From contig ONBB01000007.1 in the NCBI GenBank assembly GCA_900315935.1, positions 50,446 to 114,445 of the forward strand: a DNA stretch of 64,000 nt. The letters are read 5' to 3'. The position numbers were made by a program, and so were the translations under genes. Under the pieces are notes generated by a model. The model saw only the letters and a program-made list of their open reading frames with translations, was not told where the DNA came from and made no database searches. Shown piece after piece: positions 38,723-46,402 of the stretch. The stretch comes from an uncultured Bacteroidales bacterium. Lineage in GTDB: Bacteria > Bacteroidota > Bacteroidia > Bacteroidales > P3. Numbering within the stretch: the first letter of the stretch is position 1; each line of letters opens with the position of its first letter.

Positions 38723-38791
38723 GTCATCTTCTCGTTGCCGTAATTCGCAGCGCTCGCTTCGTTTCTCCGACCGGGTAAGCTTTTGTTGGCC

Positions 38792-39559
38792 ATGTCCCTC
38801 ACTCCGTTCAAAGCCGACCTCCACCTGCACACGGTGCTCTCGCCGTGCGGCGACCTCGAGATGTCGCCCTCGGCCATCGTGGACCGTGCCTTGGAGCGTG
38901 GTTTGGACATGATTGCCATCTCCGACCACAACACCACGCGCCAGGTGAAGACCTGTCAGAAGATAGGTCGCGAGCGCGGCTTGTTTGTGCTTGGCGGTGT
39001 GGAGGTTACCTCGCAGGAGGAGGCCCACTGCCTATGCTTTTTCGAGACCGACGGACAGCTGGACGAGTTCCAGTCCTTCCTCGACGCCCACCTGCCGCCC
39101 ATCCCCAACGACGAGGACCGCTTTGGCTACCAGCTGATTGTCGACGAGAACGACGAGATTACCGGCGAGGAACCCTATCACCTCCTCAACGCCATCGATG
39201 TGGACATCGACGGCCTCTACGACGAGGTGCACCGCATTGGCGGCCTCTTCGTGCCGGCGCACGTCAACAAAAGCTCCACCTCGCTCATGAGCCAGCTGGG
39301 CTTCGTGCCCCCCGACCTCCGTGCCGACGGCCTAGAAATCAACAAGTTCACCACCCGCGACGACTTCGTGAAGAAGTTTGCCTACCTCAAGCGCTTCAAT
39401 TTCATCACCGACAGCGACGCCCACTTCATCCCCGATGTGGGCTCGGTCTACAACGTCATCCACATGGAACACCGCTCCTTCGCCGAGTTTGCCATGGCGC
39501 TGCGCGGCGAGGAGGGGCGGTGGATCGACACCATGGCCTTTAGAGACAATAACAAATAA
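38792..39559 (+). CDS. PHP-domain phosphoesterase
   Basis: A 255-residue protein starting at the ATG of MSLTPFKADLHLHTVLSPC. The PHP metal-binding motifs are the DLHLHT box, AISDHNT, GGVEVTSQEEAH, PAHV and TDSDAH. It is related to the polymerase/histidinol phosphatase family; the typical gene next to it in other bacteria is a hydrogenase or DRTGG protein, as here. Substrate is unknown. The stop overlaps the start of the next gene (TAATG) if that gene uses its first ATG. Confidence 0.85.
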   Translation: MSLTPFKADLHLHTVLSPCGDLEMSPSAIVDRALERGLDMIAISDHNTTRQVKTCQKIGRERGLFVLGGVEVTSQEEAHCLCFFETDGQLDEFQSFLDAHLPPIPNDEDRFGYQLIVDENDEITGEEPYHLLNAIDVDIDGLYDEVHRIGGLFVPAHVNKSSTSLMSQLGFVPPDLRADGLEINKFTTRDDFVKKFAYLKRFNFITDSDAHFIPDVGSVYNVIHMEHRSFAEFAMALRGEEGRWIDTMAFRDNNK

Positions 39560-40338
39560 TGTATATCAATATGAAACACACCGCAATGGCACTCTTGATG
39601 TGCCTTACCAGCTTGGCCGCTATGGCCCAGGGCCGCACGCTCAACCTCGAGGCGCGTGGCGGCGAATCGTTCTCCGTCTTCGTCGACGGCGACCTGCAAA
39701 ACCGTATGCCGCAGACGCGCGTCATGGTTACCGGCCTCACCGACCAGCCTCACGAGGTGGTCGTCGTCCTGCGCCGTCCGGCCCAGAAGGCTGCCACCGT
39801 GATGCTGCATCTCGATGCCGCCACCACCAACATCGCCGTCAGCTACGACCAGCCCACCGACCGCCTCACCCTCGAGGCCCCCGGCCAGGTGCGTCCGGCA
39901 CCCCGCTCTCTTCCTGTCCGTCAGCCTGTGGCTGTACCGGCCGACCACCGCAAGGTGGCCGAGCGCGAGGTGAGCCGGGCCGATGCCCCTGCCGAACCCC
40001 AGCTCGTTGCCCGCCAGTCGGCTCTCCACCGCCGCGGCCAAGAGGTGCGCCGCACCTCCGACGGCGACCTCCGCGGCATGGTGGATCGCATGAAGGCCCA
40101 GCCCTACGACAGCGACCGCCTCGCCCTCGGCAAGGTGATGGTGGCTTCGGCCGACCTCACTTCCGAGCAGATTGCCCGCCTGGCTGCCACGTTCGACTAC
40201 GCCACCTCCAAGGTCGACTTCCTGCAGTATGCCTACCACTACTGCATCGACCCGGTCAACTACCACAAGACCACCGACGTGCTCAACTTCAGCAGCGACA
40301 AGAAGCGGGTGCTTGACTACATAGCCTCGCAGAAATAA
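39559..40338 (+). CDS. Exported DUF4476-containing protein
   Basis: A 259-residue protein. A signal peptide (MKHTAMALLMCLTSLAAMAQ) starts at the second ATG (39571), so the true start may be 12 bp downstream of that given. The N-terminal half is beta-rich (NLEARGGESFSVFVDGDLQN, repeated-sandwich-like), followed by an Arg/Pro/Ala linker. The C-terminal 90 residues (MVDRMKAQPYDSDRLALGKVM onward) are a helical DUF4476 domain. Function is unknown. It is closed by a very strong terminator. Confidence 0.75.
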   Translation: MYINMKHTAMALLMCLTSLAAMAQGRTLNLEARGGESFSVFVDGDLQNRMPQTRVMVTGLTDQPHEVVVVLRRPAQKAATVMLHLDAATTNIAVSYDQPTDRLTLEAPGQVRPAPRSLPVRQPVAVPADHRKVAEREVSRADAPAEPQLVARQSALHRRGQEVRRTSDGDLRGMVDRMKAQPYDSDRLALGKVMVASADLTSEQIARLAATFDYATSKVDFLQYAYHYCIDPVNYHKTTDVLNFSSDKKRVLDYIASQK

Positions 40339-40342
40339 TACA

Positions 40343-40383
40343 AGCAGAGCGGCGACCCGAGAGGGTCGCCGCTCTGCTTTTTA
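40343..40383 (+). terminator. Rho-independent terminator
   Basis: A perfect 16-bp stem (40343-40358 with 40363-40378, loop GAGA) followed by T5, between convergent genes. Confidence 0.95.
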
Positions 40384-40394
40384 TAGTATACGAT

Positions 40395-41447
40395 TTAGAG
40401 TACCACCACCTTCTTGGGGAAGATGCCGGCCTCGGCCTTGAAGCGGAGGGTGCCGCTCTGGCTGTAGCAGTGCACGTCGCCGTTGGCGCCGCTGATGCTC
40501 TCGCTGACATAGATGTCGCCGTTGGTGGCGTCGATGTCGATGCCGTAGGGGTTGGCGATGCCGGAGAGGAAGTCAAGCAGGGTCGACTCGCCATTGGCGG
40601 GGTTGTACTTGAGGTAGCCCACGGTCTGCTGCCAGTCGCCGGGGGTAACTTCCACCCAGGTGGAGGCGTAGGCGTAGACCATGCCGTTGTAGACGGCGGC
40701 GCCGGCCATCTCCTGGTAGGTCTGGGTTACTTCGAGCGAAGCCACGTCCACCAGCGCCGAGCCAGCAGGGATGTCGCTATAGTTGCCTGCGTAGGCGACG
40801 AGGATCTTGCTGTCGCTCACTTTCTTCACCATGCCGGGGTTGGTGCCCACGGTGATGGCCTGCGGGTTGCTGAAGGAGGCGAGGTCTACGACATACACCT
40901 TGTCGTCATAGGTCGAGTTGTCGGCGGTTACCGAACTGGCCACGAAGGCTTTGCCCTGTGCGATGGCGATGCCTTCGGGGTGGAACTCGCCCAGCTGGCA
41001 GGTGGCCTCGATTTCAAGGCTGGCGGTGTCCACGCGCACCACGCTGCAGGGGTTGTAGCAGGTGATGTACAGCTTGCCACCCTCGGCGGCGATGTGGCGC
41101 GGGTTGCGGTCGCCCATGTCCACACGCTGCGAGGTGCCGGTCTTGGGGTCGATTACTTCGAGGCTGTTCGAGAAGGTAACGGTGGCGTAGACCTTCGAAC
41201 CGTACTTGAGCATGTCCTGTGCCACGTCGCCCAGCGGGCGCCCGTCGTTGGCGCGGTCGAACCAGTTGGCGTCCACCTTGCCCGTGCGCGTGTCCAGTCC
41301 GGTGATCGAGGCGTTGTTGCCACCCCAGCCACCCTCGTTCAGCACCAAGGCGTTCACATTGACGATGTCTTTCTCGTCGTCGTTGTTGCAAGCGGTGAAG
41401 CCCAGGGCTAACAGACCGATGCAAAGCATTCTTGTGATGTGTTTCAT
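40395..41447 (-). CDS. BtuG-like surface lipoprotein (DUF5074, B12 binding)
   Basis: A 350-residue lipoprotein: lipobox LGFTAC with Cys20 and then NNDDEKD, an acidic stretch resembling a surface-export signal. The rest is a beta-propeller of YncE/SMP-30-like blades (NALVLNEGGWGGNNASI, YITCYNPCSVVRVD, YGIDIDATNGDIYVSE). In Bacteroides, DUF5074 proteins of this kind (BtuG) bind cobalamin very tightly and cap BtuB. The gene follows btuB by 27 bp under the same B12 riboswitch, which supports that role. Confidence is high for the fold and moderate for the ligand. Confidence 0.8.
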   Translation of the reverse strand: MKHITRMLCIGLLALGFTACNNDDEKDIVNVNALVLNEGGWGGNNASITGLDTRTGKVDANWFDRANDGRPLGDVAQDMLKYGSKVYATVTFSNSLEVIDPKTGTSQRVDMGDRNPRHIAAEGGKLYITCYNPCSVVRVDTASLEIEATCQLGEFHPEGIAIAQGKAFVASSVTADNSTYDDKVYVVDLASFSNPQAITVGTNPGMVKKVSDSKILVAYAGNYSDIPAGSALVDVASLEVTQTYQEMAGAAVYNGMVYAYASTWVEVTPGDWQQTVGYLKYNPANGESTLLDFLSGIANPYGIDIDATNGDIYVSESISGANGDVHCYSQSGTLRFKAEAGIFPKKVVVL

Positions 41448-41474
41448 TGTTTATGTTTTTTATGGGTTAATAAT

Positions 41475-43457
41475 TTAGAATTCGTAGGTCAGTGCCAGCC
41501 GCCAGTTGCGCCCCATCATGGGGTAGGAGCGTACCACTTCGTACTGCACGCCCAGCAGGTTCAGCACCTGTGCCCGCAGGCCGAGGGTGCCGATGCGGAG
41601 GTCGAACTTGCGGTCGGCCGTGAGGCCGAGGTCGCAGTAGGGGGCGAGGCGCCACTTGTCGAGGTTCTGCTGCGTGCTGTAGCGTTCGCCCACCACCATG
41701 GCGGTGAGGCCCAGGTTCACCCACCGGCTTTCCCATCGGACGCTGCCGCCGCCGCTGTGGCGCGGGGTGTAGACTATCTGGTGGCCGTAGAACTTGCTGG
41801 CGGGGTCGCTGCGGTCCACGGCGTGCTGGTAGCTGTAGTTCAGTTGGAAGGTGAGGGCCGGGAGCTGTAGGTTGGCCGTCAGGTCGAGCCCCAGGATTTC
41901 CACCTTGCCGATGTTGTCGGTGGTCCAGTAGTACATGCTGTGCAGCGGATAGGCCACTATCTTGTCGCTCACGTGGTTGCGATAGACGTCGAGGGTGGTG
42001 GAGAAGTGTAGGTGGTGGAAGTCCTGGGTGTGGGTGATGCCGAGGTTGATTTGGCGCGCGTGTTCGGGGCGCAGGTTCTTGGGCATCAACTGGAAGAAGT
42101 AGAGTTCGCCGAAGTTGGGCGCGCGGTAGCTCTCCTTGTAGAACAGGCGCAGCGTGGTGCCCTGTCCGAGGGTGGCCATGGCCGAGAGGTAGGGCGTCAT
42201 CCGTCGGTAGCTGGGACGTTGGTCGCGCCCTTCGAGGCGGTCCTCGATGTCGGTGTAGACGAGGTTGGCGCGGAGGTCCCAGGCGGCGTTGGCCGCCTTG
42301 AAGTGGGCGCGTGCCGCGGCGGCGGCCGAGAGGTTGCGGCGCGTTACGTCGGTCTGCACCTGCCATTGCAGGGTCTGCCTCTGCTGGCGGCTCTCCAGGT
42401 GGCTCAGGCTGGCGTCGGCGGCGGCGTTCAGCTCCAGCCACGGTGTCAGGTCGTGGCTCGCGCTGGCGCTGAAGTAGCCTTCGCGCTGCCGGTAGTCGTT
42501 GTGTTGGAAGGTGCTGGGGGTGGTGTCGAGGAAGGCGTCGTAACTGCCGCGCACCTTGCCCAGCAGCTGCCAGCGCCACCGCTCGCGCTCCACCTTCCAC
42601 TTGGCCTGAGCAAAGGCCAGCTGTTCGTCCGAGCTCTGGCCGCTGGGGGTCTGCGAGTGCAGGTGCAGCGGACCCGGCAACTCATGCTCGCCGCTCATCC
42701 AGTGCACCTTGGCGCTCAGCGTGTTACCCTCCGCGAGGGTGTAGATGAGATTGCCGTCCACCGTGGCCATCCACACGGCCGAGTGGTCGCGGCGCAGTGT
42801 CTCGGGCGCGGTCTCGTAGGGCAGGAAGGGGTAGTCGCCCCGGCTGCGCAAGTAGTTGGCCCAGAGGCTGGTCGTGAGGCGTTTGCCCCACCGCAGCTCC
42901 CACTGCAGGGTGGGGGAGAGCAGGCCGAAGGAGCCGGCCTCCATGCCGGCCTTCATCTTCACCCGCTCGCCGGGGAAGAAGGCGGGCTGTGCGGTCTCCA
43001 TGTTGAGCACATTGCCGGCGGCGTAGGCGCGGGCGGTGAGCAGGGAGGACTGCTCCTGCCCCTGGCTGAGGCTGACGTAGGCGGCGTTGCCCAGCGTGTA
43101 GCGCCCGAGGTCCACCTGCCCGTTCTGGCTGTCGTCGACCGGCACGCCGTCGATGGTGATGGCGGAGAACTGGCTGCCCAGGCCGCGCGCCGACACCGTC
43201 TTCACGCCGCCCACGCCGCCGTAGTCCTTCAGCGTTACGCCGGCCATCTGCCGCACTGCGTCGCTCAGCTGCAGCGCTCCGAGGCGTTCCATCTCTCCTG
43301 CCTCCACCACCTGGGTGGGCGTGGCTGTGCGAAGGGTGGAGGGGGCGCGCTGGCTGCTGATGGTTATCTCGTCCAGCCGCTGCACGGTGTCCACCTCCTG
43401 CGCCGCGGCCGTCAGTATACTAAAAAAAGCCCCCAGGGCAAGGCATAGTCTGAGCAT
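41475..43457 (-). CDS. btuB: TonB-dependent cobalamin receptor
   Basis: A 660-residue TonB-dependent transporter from the ATG of MLRLCLALGAFFSILTAAAQ, a normal signal peptide; an in-frame extension of 25 codons upstream lies in the leader. The plug domain carries ISSQRAPSTLRTATPTQVV, LQLSDAVRQMAGVTLKDYGG and SARGLGSQFSAITIDGVPVD; the 22-strand barrel ends in NWRLALTYEF with a C-terminal Phe. The substrate is inferred from the adenosylcobalamin riboswitch immediately upstream and the BtuG-like gene downstream. Confidence 0.9.
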   Translation of the reverse strand: MLRLCLALGAFFSILTAAAQEVDTVQRLDEITISSQRAPSTLRTATPTQVVEAGEMERLGALQLSDAVRQMAGVTLKDYGGVGGVKTVSARGLGSQFSAITIDGVPVDDSQNGQVDLGRYTLGNAAYVSLSQGQEQSSLLTARAYAAGNVLNMETAQPAFFPGERVKMKAGMEAGSFGLLSPTLQWELRWGKRLTTSLWANYLRSRGDYPFLPYETAPETLRRDHSAVWMATVDGNLIYTLAEGNTLSAKVHWMSGEHELPGPLHLHSQTPSGQSSDEQLAFAQAKWKVERERWRWQLLGKVRGSYDAFLDTTPSTFQHNDYRQREGYFSASASHDLTPWLELNAAADASLSHLESRQQRQTLQWQVQTDVTRRNLSAAAAARAHFKAANAAWDLRANLVYTDIEDRLEGRDQRPSYRRMTPYLSAMATLGQGTTLRLFYKESYRAPNFGELYFFQLMPKNLRPEHARQINLGITHTQDFHHLHFSTTLDVYRNHVSDKIVAYPLHSMYYWTTDNIGKVEILGLDLTANLQLPALTFQLNYSYQHAVDRSDPASKFYGHQIVYTPRHSGGGSVRWESRWVNLGLTAMVVGERYSTQQNLDKWRLAPYCDLGLTADRKFDLRIGTLGLRAQVLNLLGVQYEVVRSYPMMGRNWRLALTYEF

Positions 43458-43572
43458 AGGTCCGCCGCCCGCTCTCCGCCGTCGGCAGCTAACAATAAAC
43501 GATACTATGTAATACAGAACAACTTTGCTCATAAAATCACCACGTCCTTTCCTCGAGGGCTGTTAATGATAC

Positions 43573-43755
43573 CTTGGTTTTGGCAGGTCTTCTGGCTTGT
43601 TTCCACCTTTTCCCCGTCCTTCCCACGGCACTGTGGCGTGCCGCAGTGGCTTTCTTCGGGTGTGTGGCTAACTGATTGAAACTCACAGCAGCGGGACTGC
43701 GCAGGATTCGCACCTGCTTCCCTCTTGGCGCCCTGCGAAGGGCGACCAAAACCAA
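43573..43755 (-). promoter_or_regulatory. Cobalamin riboswitch
   Basis: P1 is an exact 11-bp stem (CCAAAACCAAG... 43755-43745 with 43583-43573). Inside are the conserved cobalamin features: AAGAGGGAAGCAGGTGCGAA and CCTGCGCAGTCCCGC in the 5' half, the B12-box GCCACTG (43650-43644) and AGCCAGAAGACCTGCC before the 3' side of P1. Transcription should start right at P1 from the -7 box at 43765-43758. The expression platform lies in the 115 nt before btuB, which can form a GC-rich hairpin near the start codon; B12 should shut the operon off. Confidence 0.93.
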
Positions 43756-43757
43756 GT

Positions 43758-43765
43758 GCAAAAAT
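43758..43765 (-). promoter_or_regulatory. -7 element of the btu operon
   Basis: TATTTTTG on the minus strand, directly before the riboswitch. Confidence 0.6.
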
Positions 43766-43818
43766 ACAAAAAAAATCCCAGTTGCGAAAAAAAATATTTC
43801 CATTTAAAAAAAATGTTG

Positions 43819-43826
43819 TATCTTTG
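43819..43826 (+). promoter_or_regulatory. -7 element of rex
   Basis: TATCTTTG, with a near-consensus TTTC 19 bp upstream. The leader to the rex start is about 70 bp and AT-rich. No Rex-type palindrome was recognised here. Confidence 0.6.
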
Positions 43827-43900
43827 CACCGTGATTTTATCCATACACTATTATATATATGGTAAATATTATAGTACATATTAATTAATAATAATAAGCA

Positions 43901-44602
43901 ATGGGAAGCACAGAGAAAACAGGAAAACGCAAGTACACGCACGAAGAAAAATCTTTGGTTATCCTTAAATCAACCCTCAGCAGGTTGCCCATTTACTACT
44001 GCTACCTGCAGGAAAAGCTCGCCGACGGTATCGAGTTCGTCTCCTCGTCAGCGATTGCGGAGAACCTTTCGCTCAATCCCGTACAGGTGAGAAAAGACCT
44101 CGCCAGTGTGAGCACCGTACCCGGCAGACCCAAGCGCGGTTTCTTGACCGAGCGCCTGCTGGCGGATATGAAATCCTACCTCGGATACGACAACTATGAT
44201 GAGGCCGTCCTGGTCGGAGTCGGCAATCTGGGCGGCACGCTGATGCAGTACAACGGATTCGACAGCTACGGCATCAACATCGCCGCCGGTTTCGACATCA
44301 ACGCGTCGCTGCACGGCAAACGCATTAACGGCAAGTCCATTCTCCCGATGGACAAGTTCCCCAGCGTGACCAAGCGCCTGAATGTCCACCTCGGCATCAT
44401 CGCTGTCCCCTCGACCCAGGCCCAGGCCGTGGCCGACATGATGATTGCCAACGGTATCCGCGCCATCTGGAACTTCGCCCCGACCCACGTGTCGGTGCCC
44501 CGTGGTGTCATCATCAAGAACGAGAACCTCGCCGCCTCGCTGGCCATCCTCTCCAAGGAGCTCTCCAAGAACATGGCCGCAGGCAAGGTGATGCCCTTCT
44601 AA
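43901..44602 (+). CDS. rex: Redox-sensing transcriptional repressor Rex
   Basis: A 233-residue Rex repressor. The N-terminal winged helix (about 25-95) reads IYYCYLQEKLADG, SSSAIAENLSLNPVQVRKDL; the NAD(H)-binding Rossmann fold has AVLVGVGNLGGTLMQY and LHLGIIAVPSTQAQAVADMM. Rex senses the NADH/NAD+ ratio and represses anaerobic and fermentative genes. The window's HydG, ETF and DRTGG/PHP genes are plausible members of such a regulon, though no operator is evident. It is divergent from the btu operon and has a strong terminator. Confidence 0.95.
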   Translation: MGSTEKTGKRKYTHEEKSLVILKSTLSRLPIYYCYLQEKLADGIEFVSSSAIAENLSLNPVQVRKDLASVSTVPGRPKRGFLTERLLADMKSYLGYDNYDEAVLVGVGNLGGTLMQYNGFDSYGINIAAGFDINASLHGKRINGKSILPMDKFPSVTKRLNVHLGIIAVPSTQAQAVADMMIANGIRAIWNFAPTHVSVPRGVIIKNENLAASLAILSKELSKNMAAGKVMPF

Positions 44603-44629
44603 CGGCAGCGTAGATACGCCTCACTTTTT

Positions 44630-44664
44630 TCCGCCGGGATTCGATAATCCCGGCGGATTTTTTT
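44630..44664 (+). terminator. Terminator of rex
   Basis: A perfect 12-bp stem (44630-44641 with 44646-44657, loop CGAT) followed by T7. Confidence 0.95.
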
Positions 44665-44682
44665 GCCCCCGCAACCTGCCTC

Positions 44683-44815
44683 CCCACCCCTCCCGTACCA
44701 TTCCCTTGGTAAGGAAGAAGAGGGGAAGAAGAGGGTGCCTGCAAAACGCTGTATGTCAGCTATCTGTAATTTGCCAATTTTGGGCCGAAATGGCACTTTT
44801 TTTCAAAAAAAATCA
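44683..44815 (+). repeat. Intergenic purine-core repeat, copy D
   Basis: C-rich arm (CCCCACCCCTCCCGTACC), a purine core (44711-44735), variable part, then GGCACTTTTTTTCAAAAAA. It lies between the terminators of the convergent rex and pepD genes. Confidence 0.75.
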
Positions 44816-44842
44816 TGGTTTTTTACACCCGAATCAAGGACG

Positions 44843-44886
44843 AAAAACACAGCGAGCGGCACCCCCGTCCGGGGTGTGCCGCTCGC
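44843..44886 (-). terminator. Terminator of pepD
   Basis: An 11-bp stem (44852-44862 with 44876-44886) plus an inner CCCC/GGGG pairing, followed on the minus strand by TGTGTTTTTCG. Confidence 0.85.
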
Positions 44887-44906
44887 ATCAGGTGGACATT
44901 GGTGTC

Positions 44907-46397
44907 CTATTTCAGCTGCTTCAGCAGCTCGACTGTCTGGTTCCAGAACATCTCCACCGTCTTGATCTCGATACGCTCGTCGGGGCTGTGCACTCCGCGC
45001 AGCGTCGGGCCATAGCTGATCATGTCCATGTTGGGATACTTCTCGCCGATGAGGCCGCACTCCAGTCCGGCGTGGATGGCGCGCACCACGGGCTCCTTGC
45101 CGTACATCTTCTTGTACACCTGCACGCCCACCTTCAGCACGCGGCTGTCGGGGTTGGGCGTCCAGCCCGGGTAGCCGTCGCTGTGCCTCACGCGGCAGCC
45201 GGCCAGCCGGAAGGTGGCCTCGATTTTCGATGCCGCCGCCTGCTTGGCGCTCTCCACCGAGCTGCGCTGGCTGGTGGCGATGTGTATCACGCCGTCCCGC
45301 ATTTTGATGCTGGCCAGGTTGGTCGAGGTCTCCACGAAGTTCTCTATCTCGCGGCTCATGGCCAGCACACCGTGGGCGCAGGCATAGAGCACGTTGACCA
45401 GGCGCTCCTGGGTATCCTTGTCGATGAGTTTCTTGGGCATCTCCGCATCGCGCAGCTCGAACTCCATGTCGGGCTCGGTCGAGCGGAACTCGAACACCAT
45501 GCCCTTGCCCTGCTTGGTCACCATGGTCTTGAAGGCGCGCACCTTCTCCTCGGGCACGATTACGATGGCCTCGGCCTCGCGGGCGATGGCGTTGCGCAGG
45601 TTGCCGCCGTCGATGGTGGCCAGGCGCATGCCGTGTTGGAAGGTGCCTTCCCAGAGGATGCGGTTCAGCAGCTTGTTGGCGTTGGCGCGGCCGCGGTGGA
45701 TGTCGTCGCCGCTGTGGCCGCCCTTCAGGCCGCCGACACGCAGCTTGAACGCTTTCCACTTTCCGCTATCCACTTTCACCTGACGATAGTCCATCTCGAC
45801 GATGGTGTCGATGCCGCCGGCGCAGCCGATGCAGTACTCGCCCTCGTCCTCGTCGTCGAAGTTGAGCAGTATCTCGCTCTTGAGCCAGCTCTTGCTGAGA
45901 CCCATGGCGCCGGTGAGGCCGGTCTCCTCGTCGACGGTGATGAGCGCCTCCAGCGCGGGGTGCTGTATCTTCTTGTCCTCCAGGATGGCCAGTATGGCGG
46001 CCACGCCGATACCGTCGTCGGCGCCCAGGGTGGTGCCGTCGGCGGTCAGCCACTCGCCGTCAAGCACCGGCTGGATGGGGTCGGTCATGAAGTCGAACTT
46101 CTTGTCAGAGTTCTTCTCGCACACCATGTCCATGTGTGCCTGCAGGCATACACCGGGGCTCTTTTCGTAGCCTTTGGTGGCGGCCTTGCGGATGAGCACG
46201 TTGCCCAGTTTGTCGCTCTTGGTCTCCAGGCCGTGGTCCTTGCCCCACTGTACGAGGTAGGCCGAGATACGCTCCTCGTGCTTCGACGGGCGCGGTATCT
46301 GCATGATTTCGCCGAACCAGTGCCACACACGCTCCGGCTTCAGTCCGGCCAATGCTTGATTGCCGGTTTGCTTGGTTGTTTGAGTCTTTTTTGCCAT
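44907..46397 (-). CDS. pepD: Beta-Ala-His (aminoacyl-histidine) dipeptidase
   Basis: A 496-residue M20-family zinc dipeptidase. The metal sites are visible: the His-Asp motif LQAHMDMVCEK, then DGTTLGADDGIGVA, and ALITVDEETGLTGAMGL with the general base Glu. The C-terminal half carries GGHSGDDIHRGRANANK of the lid domain and HAGLECGLIGEKYP. It is cytoplasmic. A 7-bp tandem array (45752-45778) encodes KVDSGKWKAF just before the conserved GGLKGGHSG. It starts 5 bp after the stop of the RecQ/UvrD fusion, so the two are co-transcribed. Confidence 0.95.
   Translation of the reverse strand: MAKKTQTTKQTGNQALAGLKPERVWHWFGEIMQIPRPSKHEERISAYLVQWGKDHGLETKSDKLGNVLIRKAATKGYEKSPGVCLQAHMDMVCEKNSDKKFDFMTDPIQPVLDGEWLTADGTTLGADDGIGVAAILAILEDKKIQHPALEALITVDEETGLTGAMGLSKSWLKSEILLNFDDEDEGEYCIGCAGGIDTIVEMDYRQVKVDSGKWKAFKLRVGGLKGGHSGDDIHRGRANANKLLNRILWEGTFQHGMRLATIDGGNLRNAIAREAEAIVIVPEEKVRAFKTMVTKQGKGMVFEFRSTEPDMEFELRDAEMPKKLIDKDTQERLVNVLYACAHGVLAMSREIENFVETSTNLASIKMRDGVIHIATSQRSSVESAKQAAASKIEATFRLAGCRVRHSDGYPGWTPNPDSRVLKVGVQVYKKMYGKEPVVRAIHAGLECGLIGEKYPNMDMISYGPTLRGVHSPDERIEIKTVEMFWNQTVELLKQLK
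45752..45778. repeat. In-frame tandem 7-bp array in pepD (CTTTCCA family)
   Basis: CTTTCCA, CTTTCCG, CTATCCA, then CTTTCA: the same unit family as in purL, serS and 11434-11461. It encodes SGKWKA. Confidence 0.85.
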
Positions 46398-46402
46398 AGG
46401 TA

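Noticed and set aside
43780-43900. A possible Rex operator before rex
   Set aside because: No palindrome of the TTGTGAA-N4-TTCACAA type is present in the leader or promoter.
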